64,000 bases of DNA, from the NCBI GenBank assembly GCA_038496675.1, contig CM076654.1, positions 3,666,701 through 3,730,700 of the forward strand, written 5' to 3'. The DNA is from Rachycentron canadum. Lineage: Eukaryota; Chordata; Actinopteri; Carangiformes; Rachycentridae. Both the position numbers and the translations under genes were made by a program. Positions 48,887 to 61,697 of this stretch are shown here, in pieces (within the stretch, counting starts at the first letter, position 1; each line of letters opens with the position of its first letter). The notes beneath the pieces were generated by a model. The model worked only from the letters and a program-made list of their open reading frames with translations, searched no databases and was not told where the DNA came from.

Positions 48887-49155
48887 TATTCATGGTCACC
48901 AGAGGATGTATCCTAAAGACTTTGATGATACCCCTGATATTTTCTGTAGTGTCGCCATGTAGGTTTTATTTGCGGTTTTGTGTCAAGAGTTGATGGATTG
49001 CCATGAAATCTGATACAGTCATTCATGTGCCCCTAAGGATAAATTGTAACGCCTCTGGTGAGCCTCTAACTCCCTTAGCTCTTCATCAAGCACCATCATC
49101 AGGTCAAATTCAATCCAATACTTTGGGTTATGACCACACACCTGCACCAAATATC
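48887..49155 (+). repeat. Dispersed teleost repeat, copy 2
   Basis: Shares landmarks with 38693-38960: TTCATGGTCACCAGAGGATG, GACTTTGATGATACCCCTGA, CACCATCATCAGGTCAAATT and GGGTTATGACCACACACCTG. It also keeps an internal part (GATGGATTGCCATGAAATCT) missing from copy 1. It abuts a LINE fragment. Confidence 0.75.
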
Positions 49156-49220
49156 AAATATACACCCACCTGCCCCCACCCCTCCAGTACTGGGGTAGTT
49201 TTTTTTTTTTTTTTTTTTTA

Positions 49221-49365
49221 CCTCCAGCCTGGTCTCTCTCCAGGCTGGAGCCAAGTAAAAAGTATTAGTCTCAGTTAAAGGCAGCATGTCCAGCCTCTGA
49301 GAGACTGTAAAATCATGTAGAATAAAAGTCTTATTTGTCACGGATCTTACATTTATTAGTGCCAC
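49221..49365 (-). pseudogene. LINE endonuclease-domain fragment
   Basis: The minus-strand frame reads ALINVRSVTNKTFILHDF and then LDMLPLTETNTF. This matches the pattern N-V-R-S-x-x-N-K ... L-D-x-L-x-L-T-E-T that opens the apurinic-type endonuclease of non-LTR retrotransposons in fish (L2/CR1-like). The catalytic domain is cut off at a T-run near 49220, and no reverse transcriptase frame is present, so this is a dead fragment. Assignment is by eye. Confidence 0.6.
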
Positions 49366-49476
49366 TTTAGCACTTTAGTTGTTGATCCATCATCAAGGGT
49401 GACAATATGTTGGAGATTCTTGAAATGAACACCTGCAGGATTTAATATCACTGAAGGGTCACCACACCCCAAACTA

Positions 49477-49478
<2 letters not shown>

Positions 49479-49513
<35 letters not shown>
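49479..49513. repeat. (CA)n microsatellite
   Basis: About 17 CA units followed by a short TA tract. Confidence 0.95.
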
Positions 49514-49521
<8 letters not shown>

Positions 49522-49569
49522 CTGTATATACTGGGATAGTGTAAACACAGGGCAGATTGAATTGTATTA

Positions 49570-49640
49570 TCCTTGGCGCTTTGGCAATATTGTTCACCTG
49601 ACATTCATGCCAATAAAGCTTCTGAATTGAATTAAAGCAG
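49570..49640 (+). mobile_element. 3' tail of a non-LTR retrotransposon
   Basis: CCTTGGCGCTTTGGCAATAT, then ATTCATGCCAATAAAGCTTC and TGAATTGAATTAAA, form the 3' end I recognise from fish LINE copies, with an internal AATAAA and a degenerate TTGAA tail. It is on the opposite strand from the endonuclease fragment at 49221, so the two are separate insertions. Confidence 0.5.
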
Positions 49641-50894
49641 CTCAAGCCCTTTAGAGGAGGAGGTGGAACCAATCCTGTGGTCAGAGGGAGGGGTGGGGTG
49701 TTGGGGGGCTTAGCCCGAGGGGACATCATTCACAGGCAGCCGCAGATGGCATAGAGGTGCACGGAGAGCAGAGGCTGTGAGACAGGTTTGCAGATAACAG
49801 TCTGGAGGTCAGATGCCGTGACATTTGTTGTTGGTGGTATGCCACTCTTTAAGCCACGGGCTGGAACGCCATGTGCTTTCTTGCCAGTTGCATCACACAC
49901 AATCCTAGTGATGGCAGCGAGTGATCAAACACAAACAACATCAATAGTGTATTCAACCAAAGCCAGGACTGCCTTGATATGTAGCATAGCAGCTGCAACA
50001 TCTTATATAAGCGTAAATTCTTTTCTTTCTCCTCCCATCCTCTCATCATTATCAAAGAATCAGGATTCCATTTATTTAAATATGCATAAGAGACCGAACA
50101 CAGCTCAGACTGATTGATGGGACCACACTGAAACAGACACAATTAGGCATAATTAAATCTTGCAAAGCCTATGCTGTTTGCCAATTGCTCATTGGGAGAT
50201 GATTCCATTTGCTGAGGGGCTTTGGTAATGTTGCACAAAAGTCCCAATCAAACAAAAGAAAGGCATAATCCCCCTCTTCTTATATTGTGGGCCATTCGTC
50301 TGAATTCCATCTGCGGCTCAAACAGATTTCATTTACAGCAAAACCAAATGGCAGGAACAAATTGACAGCAGAGCAGAGGTGATAAATAATTCAGCAACTT
50401 CTTGATGGGCGTTTATCAGGTTTTTTTTTTTTTTTTTTTTTAAGAGGCAGCCCCCTTTTCCAGTCTGCTTGGGTGAGCTCTAGCCTTATTACGCGTTATT
50501 GTTGAGTTTCATGAAGTTCTGGGATTCATCCATACAACCCCCCCCCCCTCTCATGAGACTACACCTTGACCTTGCCTAATGTGCAGGAAAACAGAGCTGA
50601 CTCCCAGCATTTTTTTTTTTTTCTTCATTTTTATTTTCGGAGCAGGGTGTTTGGACATTCATGTATTCATCTCCAGAGGAGTTAAGATGCTGAGATGCTG
50701 GGATTTTGGTGAAAACGACTTCATGCCGTGAACAGACGGGGGCAGGCCGCTGCTCATTGTAATCTGAGGCAACTAAAAAGAGAGTAAACAAGCTGACAGA
50801 AACAGCCCAACGAAACGAAGACTCACAACACCACTCACAGCACAACGGGCAGCAAAGCCTAAACTAGGAGGCTGATCTGAGAGGTTCAAAGCTG

Positions 50895-50954
<60 letters not shown>
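50895..50954. repeat. (TATC)n microsatellite
   Basis: Fifteen near-perfect TATC/ATCT tetranucleotide units in a row; likely polymorphic. Confidence 0.97.
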
Positions 50955-52208
50955 GATATCAAATGTATAATGTTGAAGCACTGTGCATGTCATATGTCAT
51001 ACCTCTCTCCCTTGTTTCCTATCCTTCTCTAATACTGTCAATGTCTACGTATCTTGTGGTGTGAAAAGATTGTCGAAAAAATATCCACTTTCCTATAATT
51101 AGTGTAATGCTACCAAATATACATACATTAATAGACTTTACTACTACACTAAATGCAGCAATAACTGCTTTTGATTTGCCATGATTGGCTCTTAATATGT
51201 TGATTACAACATCAGTCAGGTCACCCTTGCCTGCCACGTCCTTGAGGCTGGAGGAGAAGTGGTGCTCTAAATCTTTTCTGTCAGTGAAGATCGCACTCGC
51301 TCGGAGAATATTTGTGACTATCTGAATGGGTTTTTAACCTCTGGTCCTGGAGAGGAGCATTTATTCCAAACAAGCCCTCCAAGCTGTCTTCTCTGGCACT
51401 CACAGAAACTGCCACTGCTAATCAGGACACAAACACTGTGTGGATGGGCACGCTTCCTGCTGCGCCTGTGGATGCAGACCCAATGTGCGAATGCGAGACA
51501 CGCACACAGTTTCAATGCACATGTCCTTGTCTGTGCATGCCGACTACATTCGTGCCTTTTTATGGCCATGTGAAAAGAAGCTTTGTTCGTCAGTAGCTGT
51601 GAGTGAGTGAAACAGGAACACAGAACGCATTATGCAGCCATCCCTCAGGCTGCGTTCAATCAAACTGGATCATTGAATTGTGAGTGAAGTCAAGACATAT
51701 TTCTTCTCTTCTGCAAGGATGCGGAGTTTACTGCATGCATTAAGTGGCAGTATCTTTACCGTGAGAATCAATAGTATTTACCTGCAGTCATCGCTAGCTC
51801 ATTTCCAACCTGGCCCAGAGTAGTGCTCAGATTTGTTTATAAAGCTGGGCTATTGTTGATGGCAATTTTCTGAGAGGCGATTAAAGCAAGGCCTGACACA
51901 AATTAAAGTTGGGGTCTATTGTTGATTGTATTTTGACTAACAAGCGCTGCGCTTTCGAATAGCTGGGCTTTTTCATTAAGTGTGTTTTCGGACAGAATGG
52001 AAATGGAGGAGCAAGTCTTTAACACTCCGCCCACATAATTGACTAGAAAAAAGCTGAACGTTTAGGAATTGTCCCTTGGCCCCCGCCACCCCAGTCCAAA
52101 TATCTTTCTGCAATGCTGAGTAATTAAGAAACACTGATTGTCGTTTTAATGACTTCCTTGCAGTGCCCAATATATTGGCAGTGAGTGAGGGTGGCAGTGT
52201 GACTGTGG

Positions 52209-52209
<1 letters not shown>

Positions 52210-52239
<30 letters not shown>
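52210..52239. repeat. (GT)n microsatellite
   Basis: Fifteen GT units without interruption. Confidence 0.95.
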
Positions 52240-52243
<4 letters not shown>

Positions 52244-55200
52244 CTGACTATAAAACGGCCATTGTGACAGGCTCTCTGGGGAGTCGAGGTGTCATTCTCA
52301 ACCCATTATTAGACCAGATCCTTTTCATTCCCTGCGTCCACACCTGTGATTTCTTTCTACCACGCACACACACACACACTCACACAGTAGTACACAAATA
52401 GACATTTTGGCAATAAGCAACTTCTCCACGTCCATTATTAAGACCAATATCTTACCCTCCTTATTCATAATAATAAGAGAAGCTTATTACAAATAAAAAT
52501 ATTAAGAATAAACCAGTGTTTCTTGGCCACTGTGTCTACTTTCATGTGACAGAACCTGTGTAAAACCTAAAAACTGGAGAATCTAACTTTCCAGCTATGA
52601 CACCCCTGGGTGCTGAGCCAGTACACCTTTCAGATGCAACACCACTGTATCTGATAATTGCTGTCAGACAGGCAGCATCACTTTTTTTTTTTCTAAGGGA
52701 GCAGGAAACCAATAGTGTTACAGTAAGCTGGAAGCCCACAGAGCCAAATTGAAGGAGCAGATTTGTGTTTTGGTGGTTTGAACATTTGGGAAATTTGTAG
52801 CAATTTGAACAATTTACAGTAATAATTTACAATATTTTTATCTGAGTAATATGCTCATTCCTCAGTTGCTTTCACACAATACAGTCCAATAAAGCCACTT
52901 TGTTTAAAATACCAGCGCTGAAGAGATCTTCCCTGACATAAATTCTCCAGTGTACCAGGAATATTTCTGCAACAACACTATGTGCAAACATGTGTATGAT
53001 ATCACACTGTTTGAGGGCGAGAATGAGAAGTGAAAAGACACCGCAGACACTGTGGTTTTGTCCCCACAGTTATCACCAAAATCAAGGAAAATCAAACACC
53101 TCATGGCTCATCATTTCAAACATTAAATCTTACACAAACAGATGAAAGAGACAATTGAATAAATTCTCAGTTTTGTTTCAAATTGCCAGTTGCACATCTT
53201 GGATCACTACCTGCACTGACAATACATTGTAAGAAAAGCAGCACAGAAGGAGAAAGATGTGTGTGTCTTTTAACACTGCCAGTTCCTTCACATATGAGCG
53301 CACACTGGGCAAGGCTGTCTAAAAAAAGGGATGCACAATTAATTTGCTGCCAGCAAGACGTCACATGTTACAAGGTTGTATGACAGTAAAATGTGTTGAC
53401 AAGTTTATTTATGTGGACTGTGAAATGTTATTTTCACATTAATTAATGAATCATACTGTTCCAAAGAGTCAGGATAAACTGAAAGAGTTTTTCGTTCATC
53501 TTTGTGCATTGTTGCTTATACTATTATTGAAATCCTTTGACCCATCTGTTAATTAGTTTATTTGAACATGACGTTTATAATGCTAAATGCAGTCTGACTC
53601 ACCAGGGTGTAGGCTGTGGATATACTGAAAGCCACTCTGTGCCTATTTGAGGCAGCGCTCTCCTCCCTTTTTGCTCTCTATGACTGCCGTCGTTGTCAGA
53701 ATCCCCTTTGCTATACAGGAAAAAAACAACAACAACAAGGAAATTTCGATGAAGTTCTGTATGATGCAATTACATGGTCGACATACGTCTTCAGTGTTTA
53801 TTGCGCAATTCTTTTATGTAATGAACACTCTGCTAATATTTTGTCTAACGTGTTTGTCCGACATAAAACTTCCTTGTCGAGAAATTCTCGCTCTCTGTGT
53901 TGACCAGGTCTCAGTTTTATTTTTCCCACCCACCAACCCCCAAGTTTATTGGTTCCTGAGGTTTTATGACATATAAATCCCCAAATGTAAGAATAGCTTT
54001 TTTGAGACTCAAAGTTTACTGCTGTTTGAAGGTGGAAATAAGCAGTCATGCTCATTTTGCCCATGATATGGCTTGAATCATATAAAAAACACCCTATGGA
54101 CATGTTAACGAGGTGAAAAGTAAGGTTGAAGGTGGTCTTCAATGACAGTGCTCATCTCCCCATGAGCAAATGTTTCACCAAGTTGGACCTGAAGTCCCCA
54201 ACACTATTTTACAAGGTCACACTCTTTCCATCCTGGGCTTGCCTTTGCCAAAGACAGTTATGATTGTTTAAAGATAATAGTATAGCATAGTATAATAGTA
54301 TATTAATAGTAAAATATAAGCATTATCTGTCACGCAGATAACAATAACAATAATAACAATGAAACGCTTAAGCCTTCAATGAATTAAATAAAATACTGAT
54401 TATCAAAAAAACACTTTCATAGAGCCAGAATGGAGACTTAATGGAGCTTTAAATAACTACGTTGCTCTCCAACAGCTTCTGACACAGAGGTGAGACATTG
54501 TGCCTTGTGTTGTTTGCATCTATTCTGTCACCAGAGCAGTTGTGGCTAAAACCTCGGCAGTTTCTTCTCAGAACTGGCATGAGATATTCTGCCGAAAAAC
54601 AATCCTGAGACAGGTTGTGTTCCTCTCTGCCTGGTACATTACATTAGTCTTGATGAGCTGGGGAGTGGGCAGCTTCGGTTGGAGGAGGCACTGGTTGGAT
54701 CAGGCACAATTTACACGAATTATCCGCCACTGTTTTACTTTCATTATCGCACCTCCATCGCTGGTGTTTGCTAGTGAGCATTACGTGCTGCTCGGTGGTG
54801 TTGGCTTATTCAAATAAATGTGCAGCTGAGGCAGATGATGCTGCAGCTCTGCTGAAAATTAACTGCCTCCTGTAGTCTGCAGTCTAACCTAATCAGAGAG
54901 TATGATGCACTGTGCCACATCATCTGTCATCTCTCCTGTGGGGGTCATTCTGTATATGGATCACACTTGGCTGTTTATCGGTTTAGGATCTTGGATGCTG
55001 TAGATTTACTGAGATTTATCAGTCTGAAAATTTGATGATGTATTGACCAGTGGTATTTTGATTTAAAGTATTTAAATACTTTAAAAGTAGTTTAAAAATA
55101 TACATTTTAGCAAAAATACATAGATTTCAGCTGAAAAATGCAATTAAGCTGCACTCATGAATATTTGTATATTGTCAAAGTTACCAGTTATGTTCAAACC

Positions 55201-55865
55201 CTTGCCAAACATGTTCACATAATGCTGATTAATCTCTCCCAAAGTTTTAAATCTGGTGTCTGTGGTAGCTTTCCCGCACTGGTGCACTGGCAGTGATGCA
55301 TTTTAAGTCAACCAACAATTATTGGCTTGCCTTCTGCACTAATTGTAGCAATATAGACGGAGTAAAGCAGAGCCTACGGCAGAAAAAAAACCTAGAAAGC
55401 ACTGAAGCAATGTTTCTACTGCCCCTGATGAAAAGGAAACTCTTGTTGGCGTTTGTGTAATTGTGCTCACTTCCAGAAGGGGGAGACAAAAGTACTGCAT
55501 TGCAGGTTGAAGCTAATTGGTTTTATTGGTCACAGCTATCCGACAAATACATTTTCATTCAGTCAAATTCTTCTGATCAACCTCATTTACATCTGTATCT
55601 GCAACATAACTAAGTAACCACAGCTGTTAAATAAATGTGGAGTATAAAGTGCAATGTAACACAATCAGATGTGGTTGAATAGAAGAATAAAGACTCGTAA
55701 AATGGATTTCTTTGTGTAGGTGCTTCAGAAATGCTACTTCTTTTACCATGGTCTGTTGGTAGAAATGCAATATAATATTCATACATACATTTTTTATAGA
55801 TTTTCATCAATGTATTATCACCTGAAACTAAGATTTGTTGTGTTATTATTTACTGTGAACGAACC

Positions 55866-56090
55866 CTTCATCTGCAGGAGTGGGTTTCCTTTCATTGAGC
55901 CCACCCTGTTTCTACACTTACCCAGAGTGGACAAACCAAACACTGGTTCCAGAGAGAGGGAGCCTTTTGTGCCTGGAGGCCACCATATATTCTCTTAGAT
56001 GCACTACTTGTAAATGGAGGACTATCCACTTGGTTGCAGTCTGCAACCCCGCTGCCAGACGCAGCGTCTTCAAATCTTACACAATTCTCA
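55866..56090. repeat. Dispersed teleost repeat
   Basis: TTTCATTGAGCCCACCCTGT, then AGAGTGGACAAACCAAACAC and a GGAGGCCACCATATATTCTC segment, occur in the order of a repeat I recognise from many fish genomes. The overlapping plus-strand frames (55720-56245) are translations of it. Confidence 0.65.
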
Positions 56091-58277
56091 TTTTATCTGT
56101 GTTTACAATGCATTTGCAGTGTAAGTGCATGCAGACTATACTACACTATAAACGGCAAACAGCAACTCATGTTAATGTTAATGCCAATTTCCCAAGAGTG
56201 AGCCAGTTTGCTTCTGTTTGGTGTTTGCTTCACACAGACTGGTGAGCTAAATAGGATGGTTAAAAACCAGAGTTCAATGGCTGGTGTATAGCATGAATCT
56301 GGTTTATGATCAAATAGTAGGAGTTGGGGCACACAGATGAAGAGTCTGGGCTCTGCATCATTTTCTTTGCAGTGCCTCAGTAATATCATTCATCATTAGT
56401 GTCAGAGGTGATTTGCCTTTGAGTTGAACAAAAAAGCTCCCTTTCCCCAAAAGAGTGCTCTGTTAACTTTACATAATAGTAAACTAAGGCGACAGCACAA
56501 CATACCCGACTGCTGCAGTGTTACTTCCCTTCAGCAAAGTTTGCACTGAACTCCATTCATCTCAGTTGCATGCTTCAAGAGGCTCCGTGCAACAATATCT
56601 ATTAAGACAGGTTAGCATCATAGTCAAAGCATTTTTCAGTCTCCTTCAGTGAGAGTCATTATGCTGTATCACCACTGAATCATGTATCCTTGATGAGTGC
56701 TAGGAAAGGCGTTTCTTATTTTTGGAGCAGCGCATTCCTCGAGGCTACCCGAAACTGTAATTTGCCAGGATCTTAACAGGATTCTCCTCAGCTATCTGTG
56801 AATTCTCAGGGGAGCCAGAAGTCTTGTGAGCCTGATCTATCTCTTCATAATGTCTGCATTTTTCTTCAGCGGCCGTGACTCAGTGAAATTATACAAGGCC
56901 AACCTCTGCAACACTTGAGGTCCATCTATCTGGGTCACACCGAGAAGTTTAATCTGCTCTTTATACATCTCAGGACGAATTGAAAGAGGAAATGTGTCGT
57001 GTGCATTGTATATAGCCAACAGCGGGGCAATATGAATCTCCCAGCCTACATGCACTCATGTTTAAATAAGCAAACAACCATACAAAGAAATAAACAACCC
57101 ACTAAACATCCACTTTATCTTTTTCACTTTCAAATCAGTAGCTGCTCCCTTCAAGTTTCCATTCACCCTTGAAAATCACCACACTCTATGGAAGAAAAAG
57201 CACATAGCTGGATGTGAGTGCCCTTCGAGGGGGAAATCTCTGGAGGTATTCATTTTTCATTAGAGCATTATGCCACCACCTAATCCAATATCAGCAAATT
57301 AGATGACTAATGATTCATATTGGAAGTAATTGAAAATCAGTACTTTCTCTTGCCTCTTTCACAAAATTTAATTAGGAAAGCTTTTGTTTGAGTGATTGAA
57401 CAAGTATGTTTGCCTGAAACAACAGCTCTCACTCTCTCTCTTGGTTGGTTTTTACAACATGCAGTCTTTCCTGATGTGGGAGCCCGGCATTGGGAATGAT
57501 CAGAGAAAGGCAATATAGACTGCTGCAGGCGATGGTATATGCCTGATTAAGCAGCACTTGTGCGCTTAAAGCTTAAATTTTCAACACTGCATAAATCATA
57601 TGGGGTAGGATGAGACAGAAACGAAACTCAAGAGGTGTACGGACAAAGCCAGAACGAGGGAGAGGAGTAAAAGTGTAAAGGAGCTAAGGAAGGCAAAGAG
57701 AGAGCCAGAGAAAAAGGAGGAAGAGAACAAAGCAAGAGCAAACACCGGGGTAGAGACTGTAGCACAAGCTTCTCCTGAGGGAGCCACAGAGATGGGTTGG
57801 AAGACAAATCAGGGCCACAGAGGTGATTTTGCAGCTGCACTTCTTCCCTCTCCACCCTCCCCTGCTCTGCCATCTCTCCTCCACCCGTGGACATGCAGCG
57901 TGCTACATTCCCGCCACGGTTTGTGACTGGAATTAACAGAACCCGGCTTGTTTATTTACAGAATCACTATTCATGACATACCAAGAACCCCGGGTGTGCT
58001 GCAACTTTATTCCTGCATATCTTGATGAAGGGCAAAATCAGTCAGCCCTGGCGCATTCCTCACGGAGCTGATCGAACAATGACATCAAGCTGTGCTGGAT
58101 AAATTGGAATCCTACTGGGTCCACGCTGGAGACCAGCTCGCACACTGTTCGGCAAAAAACACACAACCTTACAACTAGGCCGGTATCTCGTTAGGGTATG
58201 TCCATCACAAACCTATTCTGGGAACAACAGTTAGGCTTAGTTGCTGTTAAAAATACACTATTATCACCTCAGGGAAT

Positions 58278-58312
<35 letters not shown>

Positions 58313-61300
58313 CGTTTACTTCAAAGAATTAAAAATTGTAGAAATGTGCCATAGAATTGAAGCTGATGATGGGTAGACTCCCACCAGTAAATTTATCCTG
58401 ACGCCACCGCAAGAAATTAGATGGTTCCCTCCAAGGTGTCCTCTCCCACTGCAGAGGATGATGTGCTGCAGTTGTCAGTGATCAGAGCAGAAGCTTGTGG
58501 CGCAGGGAACAGGGAGGCTGCGAGCAAACAGTAAGTGGGAAGACAGTGTTAGCAAGAGGTTAGTGATCTTGACTGATACGATCGGGTCATTTTGAAAGGC
58601 AGGGACGGTGCAGCATGGGCGAGCCATTCATAAAAGAAACAACACTGCTGCGTCGAGGCGGCTGTAGCAACATTAGCATATGAGTTCAGATGTCATTGGG
58701 AATCTTGGTGGGCGCGCCCCAAAAGTTGCTTCACTGCTGCTGAAATCCTGATGGCAACTTCTACCCTCCTCTTCAGTACGATACGTCGGCAACAAGACAC
58801 ACAGAGCTGTGGTATCCGCATCAACAACAAAGATGACATGGAGTCAAAGAACTAAGTTACATCATTTTGAAGCCTTTGTTTAAAAATCGGTCTGATCATG
58901 TGTGTTGCACTATTTTTTTTCTTTGCTTGGAAAAAAAAAAAAAAAAGGAGTAAAAGCGTTAGAGGGCCTCAGCTCCCAGCAGTTGAAAGAGGGTGGGGAA
59001 GGCGAGGAAGAGATGAGAAAGGAGGCAAAGCATAGACGAAGCTCTCACTGGTGCGTCGTGGGGAAGGATACTGGCCCTCAGGGAGATATGGTGGTGCTGC
59101 GATGACATTTTTAGGGCAGCTGCGAGAGTTATAGATGAGCATCAGATGTTATCCATTACTCCCAGGGAGAAAAAAAATTGATGAAACAAAAAAAAAAAAA
59201 AAAAAAAAAAAAAGAAGCACAACAAAGGACAATGTCGAAATAAAAGGAGAAAAAACAAATCAAAGGAGAGATTTAATCCAGGATCATAACAAAATGCTGA
59301 ATACAAACAACTTGCTCTTGGGGTGCTGCTTTGTTAATAAAATTAGAGGCTGTTTTTGAAACGCACACCACTGAACGGTTAAGGCACCGTAAGATGTTTC
59401 TTGTTTTTTTTCTTTTTTTTTTAATCCTGTTGTTTTTCTGCCCCCTCTCTCTCTCTCTCTCTTTTTCAGAGCCGTGCCGTCTTTGCATGAATAAACAACA
59501 GAGGTGAACGAGCAAACATTTTCGCTGCACCCCCGCTGTTAAAAGTTGAAAATGGATGCACAGCCATGCAGACTGTCTTGTTTGTGTGCCACGTGCTCTT
59601 TCACCCTCCAAACTCCTCAGTGCATAACCTCCTTTGCCGCGTTCGCCTCCGTGTAACATGTAAACTGATAATGTGCTTTCACCCATGTTTACTTTATGGC
59701 TCAGGGATATGAGACCTAGTTCTTATTTTTTTTTATTTTTATTTTTTTTTAAAGCGTGTATTAGTGATGCAGAGTGACCTGCTCATGGCTGTCATAATCA
59801 CTGGATATTTTTTTTGCAAACCAAACTTTTGACAAAAAAAAAAAAAAAAAAATGTTTTGTCACATGTGAGTTACACAGATTAACATTTTCTATCCTGCAG
59901 ACCTAGGCTGCTGAAAACAGTTTCATGTTCTCAGTTGTTTGCAGCAGATCAGCTGTCACCGATACACAGATGCTGCACAGCAATATCAGTGTAATATTAA
60001 TGCTCAAACATGAACTTCAATAAAATCCAAAAGCCACTGGGAGTGGTTGGGGAAAAAAAAAAAAAAAACAATTTCTCTTAAGAAAAGCAACTAATTCTCG
60101 CATCTTATTCTGACATGCTTTGACTTCAATCCCACGTCTTCGTCATTGGCAGTTTCTGAGACTTCATCCGGCAGAGGACTGACTCAAACGGCCACTGTTG
60201 GCGTGCAGACGTGCAATGTTTGAGCTGTAAGACTGTGGGCTCCTTGGCCTGAGCCTCCAACTCCCTCGGCTCTGTGGGGGGTGGGGTCGGTGGGGCGGGG
60301 GGTTCATCCAAAAAGGCAAGAGACATGACCGGCAAGACGATGGACAGTTTTAATACAGCAGCACACGCCCTCTGGGGAGTCGAGTGGTTACCCCTGCAGA
60401 TATTATAGGCGGTGAAATGAAGCACATCCATTTCCTACAGCCTGAAGGATGACATGTGGCAACTGGGACCTCTGATGGGGTTTTGGTTGTTGCCTTGTCT
60501 GTCACACAAACTCCCACTGATTAACAGAGTAAAATGAATGCCTGAATCCCCATCCTCTGCATGCCAGTGAGTGAGGAGCATTGATTTCACCCTTGCCGTT
60601 GTCGTGACTTTGATTATTTTTGCTTACAGCACAGCAGACAAGGCAGTAACTATCCAGGAAGAAAGCACTGCTGCTAAACAGGAATAATGGCTGCTTTGGG
60701 AAAAATGTTACAAATGTTACTATTATGTCATCTCAGGTTGCTGCTGTGTTTAGTCTCGCACAAGGATGCAGATCTAGACAGGTTACTAATAAAAAAATGA
60801 GTAGCTGAGGGACTCGGCGGAGGCGCAGAGAGTGCGCTTCACAAGCACAATCATAATGAGTCTTTTCCAAAACTGGCACTCTGTCCCGCGGCCGATCCCT
60901 CAGAGTTAGAGGAAAAGTATGAACAAGCCCATGTAACAATGCACACACGTGGAATGGGTCGGGGCTGCATTTATAGCATTTCTTTAAACACAGCCTCTTC
61001 TTGCTGCAGCCTCTGTCTCCCCTAGGATCAGACGATGCATAATCAATGCCCCGCTGCGGTCCACACAGCCACCACATCCTCCTGCACCAGTAATAAGAGG
61101 GTGGAAAAACAGCACACAGATATATCCAATTAACACCTACTCCGATGGTTCACCGCCTTTATCAGTGTCACGCTCTCACATCTCCCGTTTGCATTTTCCC
61201 GTCTACATGCCTCATCTGCAACTTGCCAACACCTCTTCCCATTTCTGCCGATCCCCAGCTGGAGAGTTCTGGTATCTCAGTGGATTTGGGATAAGTGTGG

Positions 61301-61524
61301 GAGGAAAGTGAGCGGCAGTGCATCATGGGTTCACATGGGCCTGATAATGAATATGGAAGGGGAATTGGGGCCTTTGCAGGGTGGGGTCTCCGCCCTACCG
61401 TTTCACTGACAATCTTTGATTAACAAGTTTATTCTCCGTGGCCGCTCCTTTTTTCTAGCTGTCATAGAGTTACCCACCTATTTAAATTATTCTGAATATG
61501 CAGTACTTGTGTGTCATAGCACAT
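56091..61524. other. Gene-poor sequence
   Basis: No exon recognised. It contains a purine-rich tract at about 57600-57740, a (GT)n repeat at 58279-58309 and poly-A runs at about 59190 and 59835. A GC-richer patch at 60760-61080 carries a 115-codon minus frame that I could not support. Confidence 0.6.
58279..58309. repeat. (GT)n microsatellite
   Basis: About fifteen GT units. Confidence 0.95.
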
Positions 61525-61697
61525 GGGGTTGTGGCTGTGGTTCAGGAGGCAGAGTGGGCCATCCACTAATGTGAAGGTCAGTGGTTCATTTCTGGGCTCT
61601 TCCTGTCTCCTGTTGAAGTGTCCTTAGACTGAGAATGTGTCTTGCAGTGTAAAGCACTTTGAGTGGAAAAGAGCTATATAAATACTGTCCATTCATT
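61525..61697 (+). mobile_element. tRNA-type SINE, internally shortened
   Basis: The 5' part GTGGTTCAGGAGGCAGAGTG (box A region) and AGGTCAGTGGTTCATTTCTG (box B region) are followed by TTGAAGTGTCCTTAGACTGA and the tail AAGCACTTTGAGTGG ... GAGCTATATAAATACTGTCC. I recognise both ends from an abundant teleost SINE. The middle seems deleted relative to the usual roughly 300-bp copy. Confidence 0.8.

Larger units (their letters stand above)
49650..55865. other. Gene-poor sequence
   Basis: No exon recognised. It contains microsatellites at 50895-50954 and 52210-52239 and a compact motif-rich patch at about 50140-50400. Opposing frames near 53616-54142 look like chance. Confidence 0.6.

Noticed and set aside
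50895..50954. Regular short repeats checked as a possible CRISPR-like array
   Set aside because: Uninterrupted tetranucleotide microsatellite without spacers, in a vertebrate genome.
60733..61077. 115-codon minus frame in a GC-richer patch with a TATAAATG motif
   Set aside because: An acceptor-like CTGGTGCAG precedes it, but composition and residues look random and no downstream exon was found.
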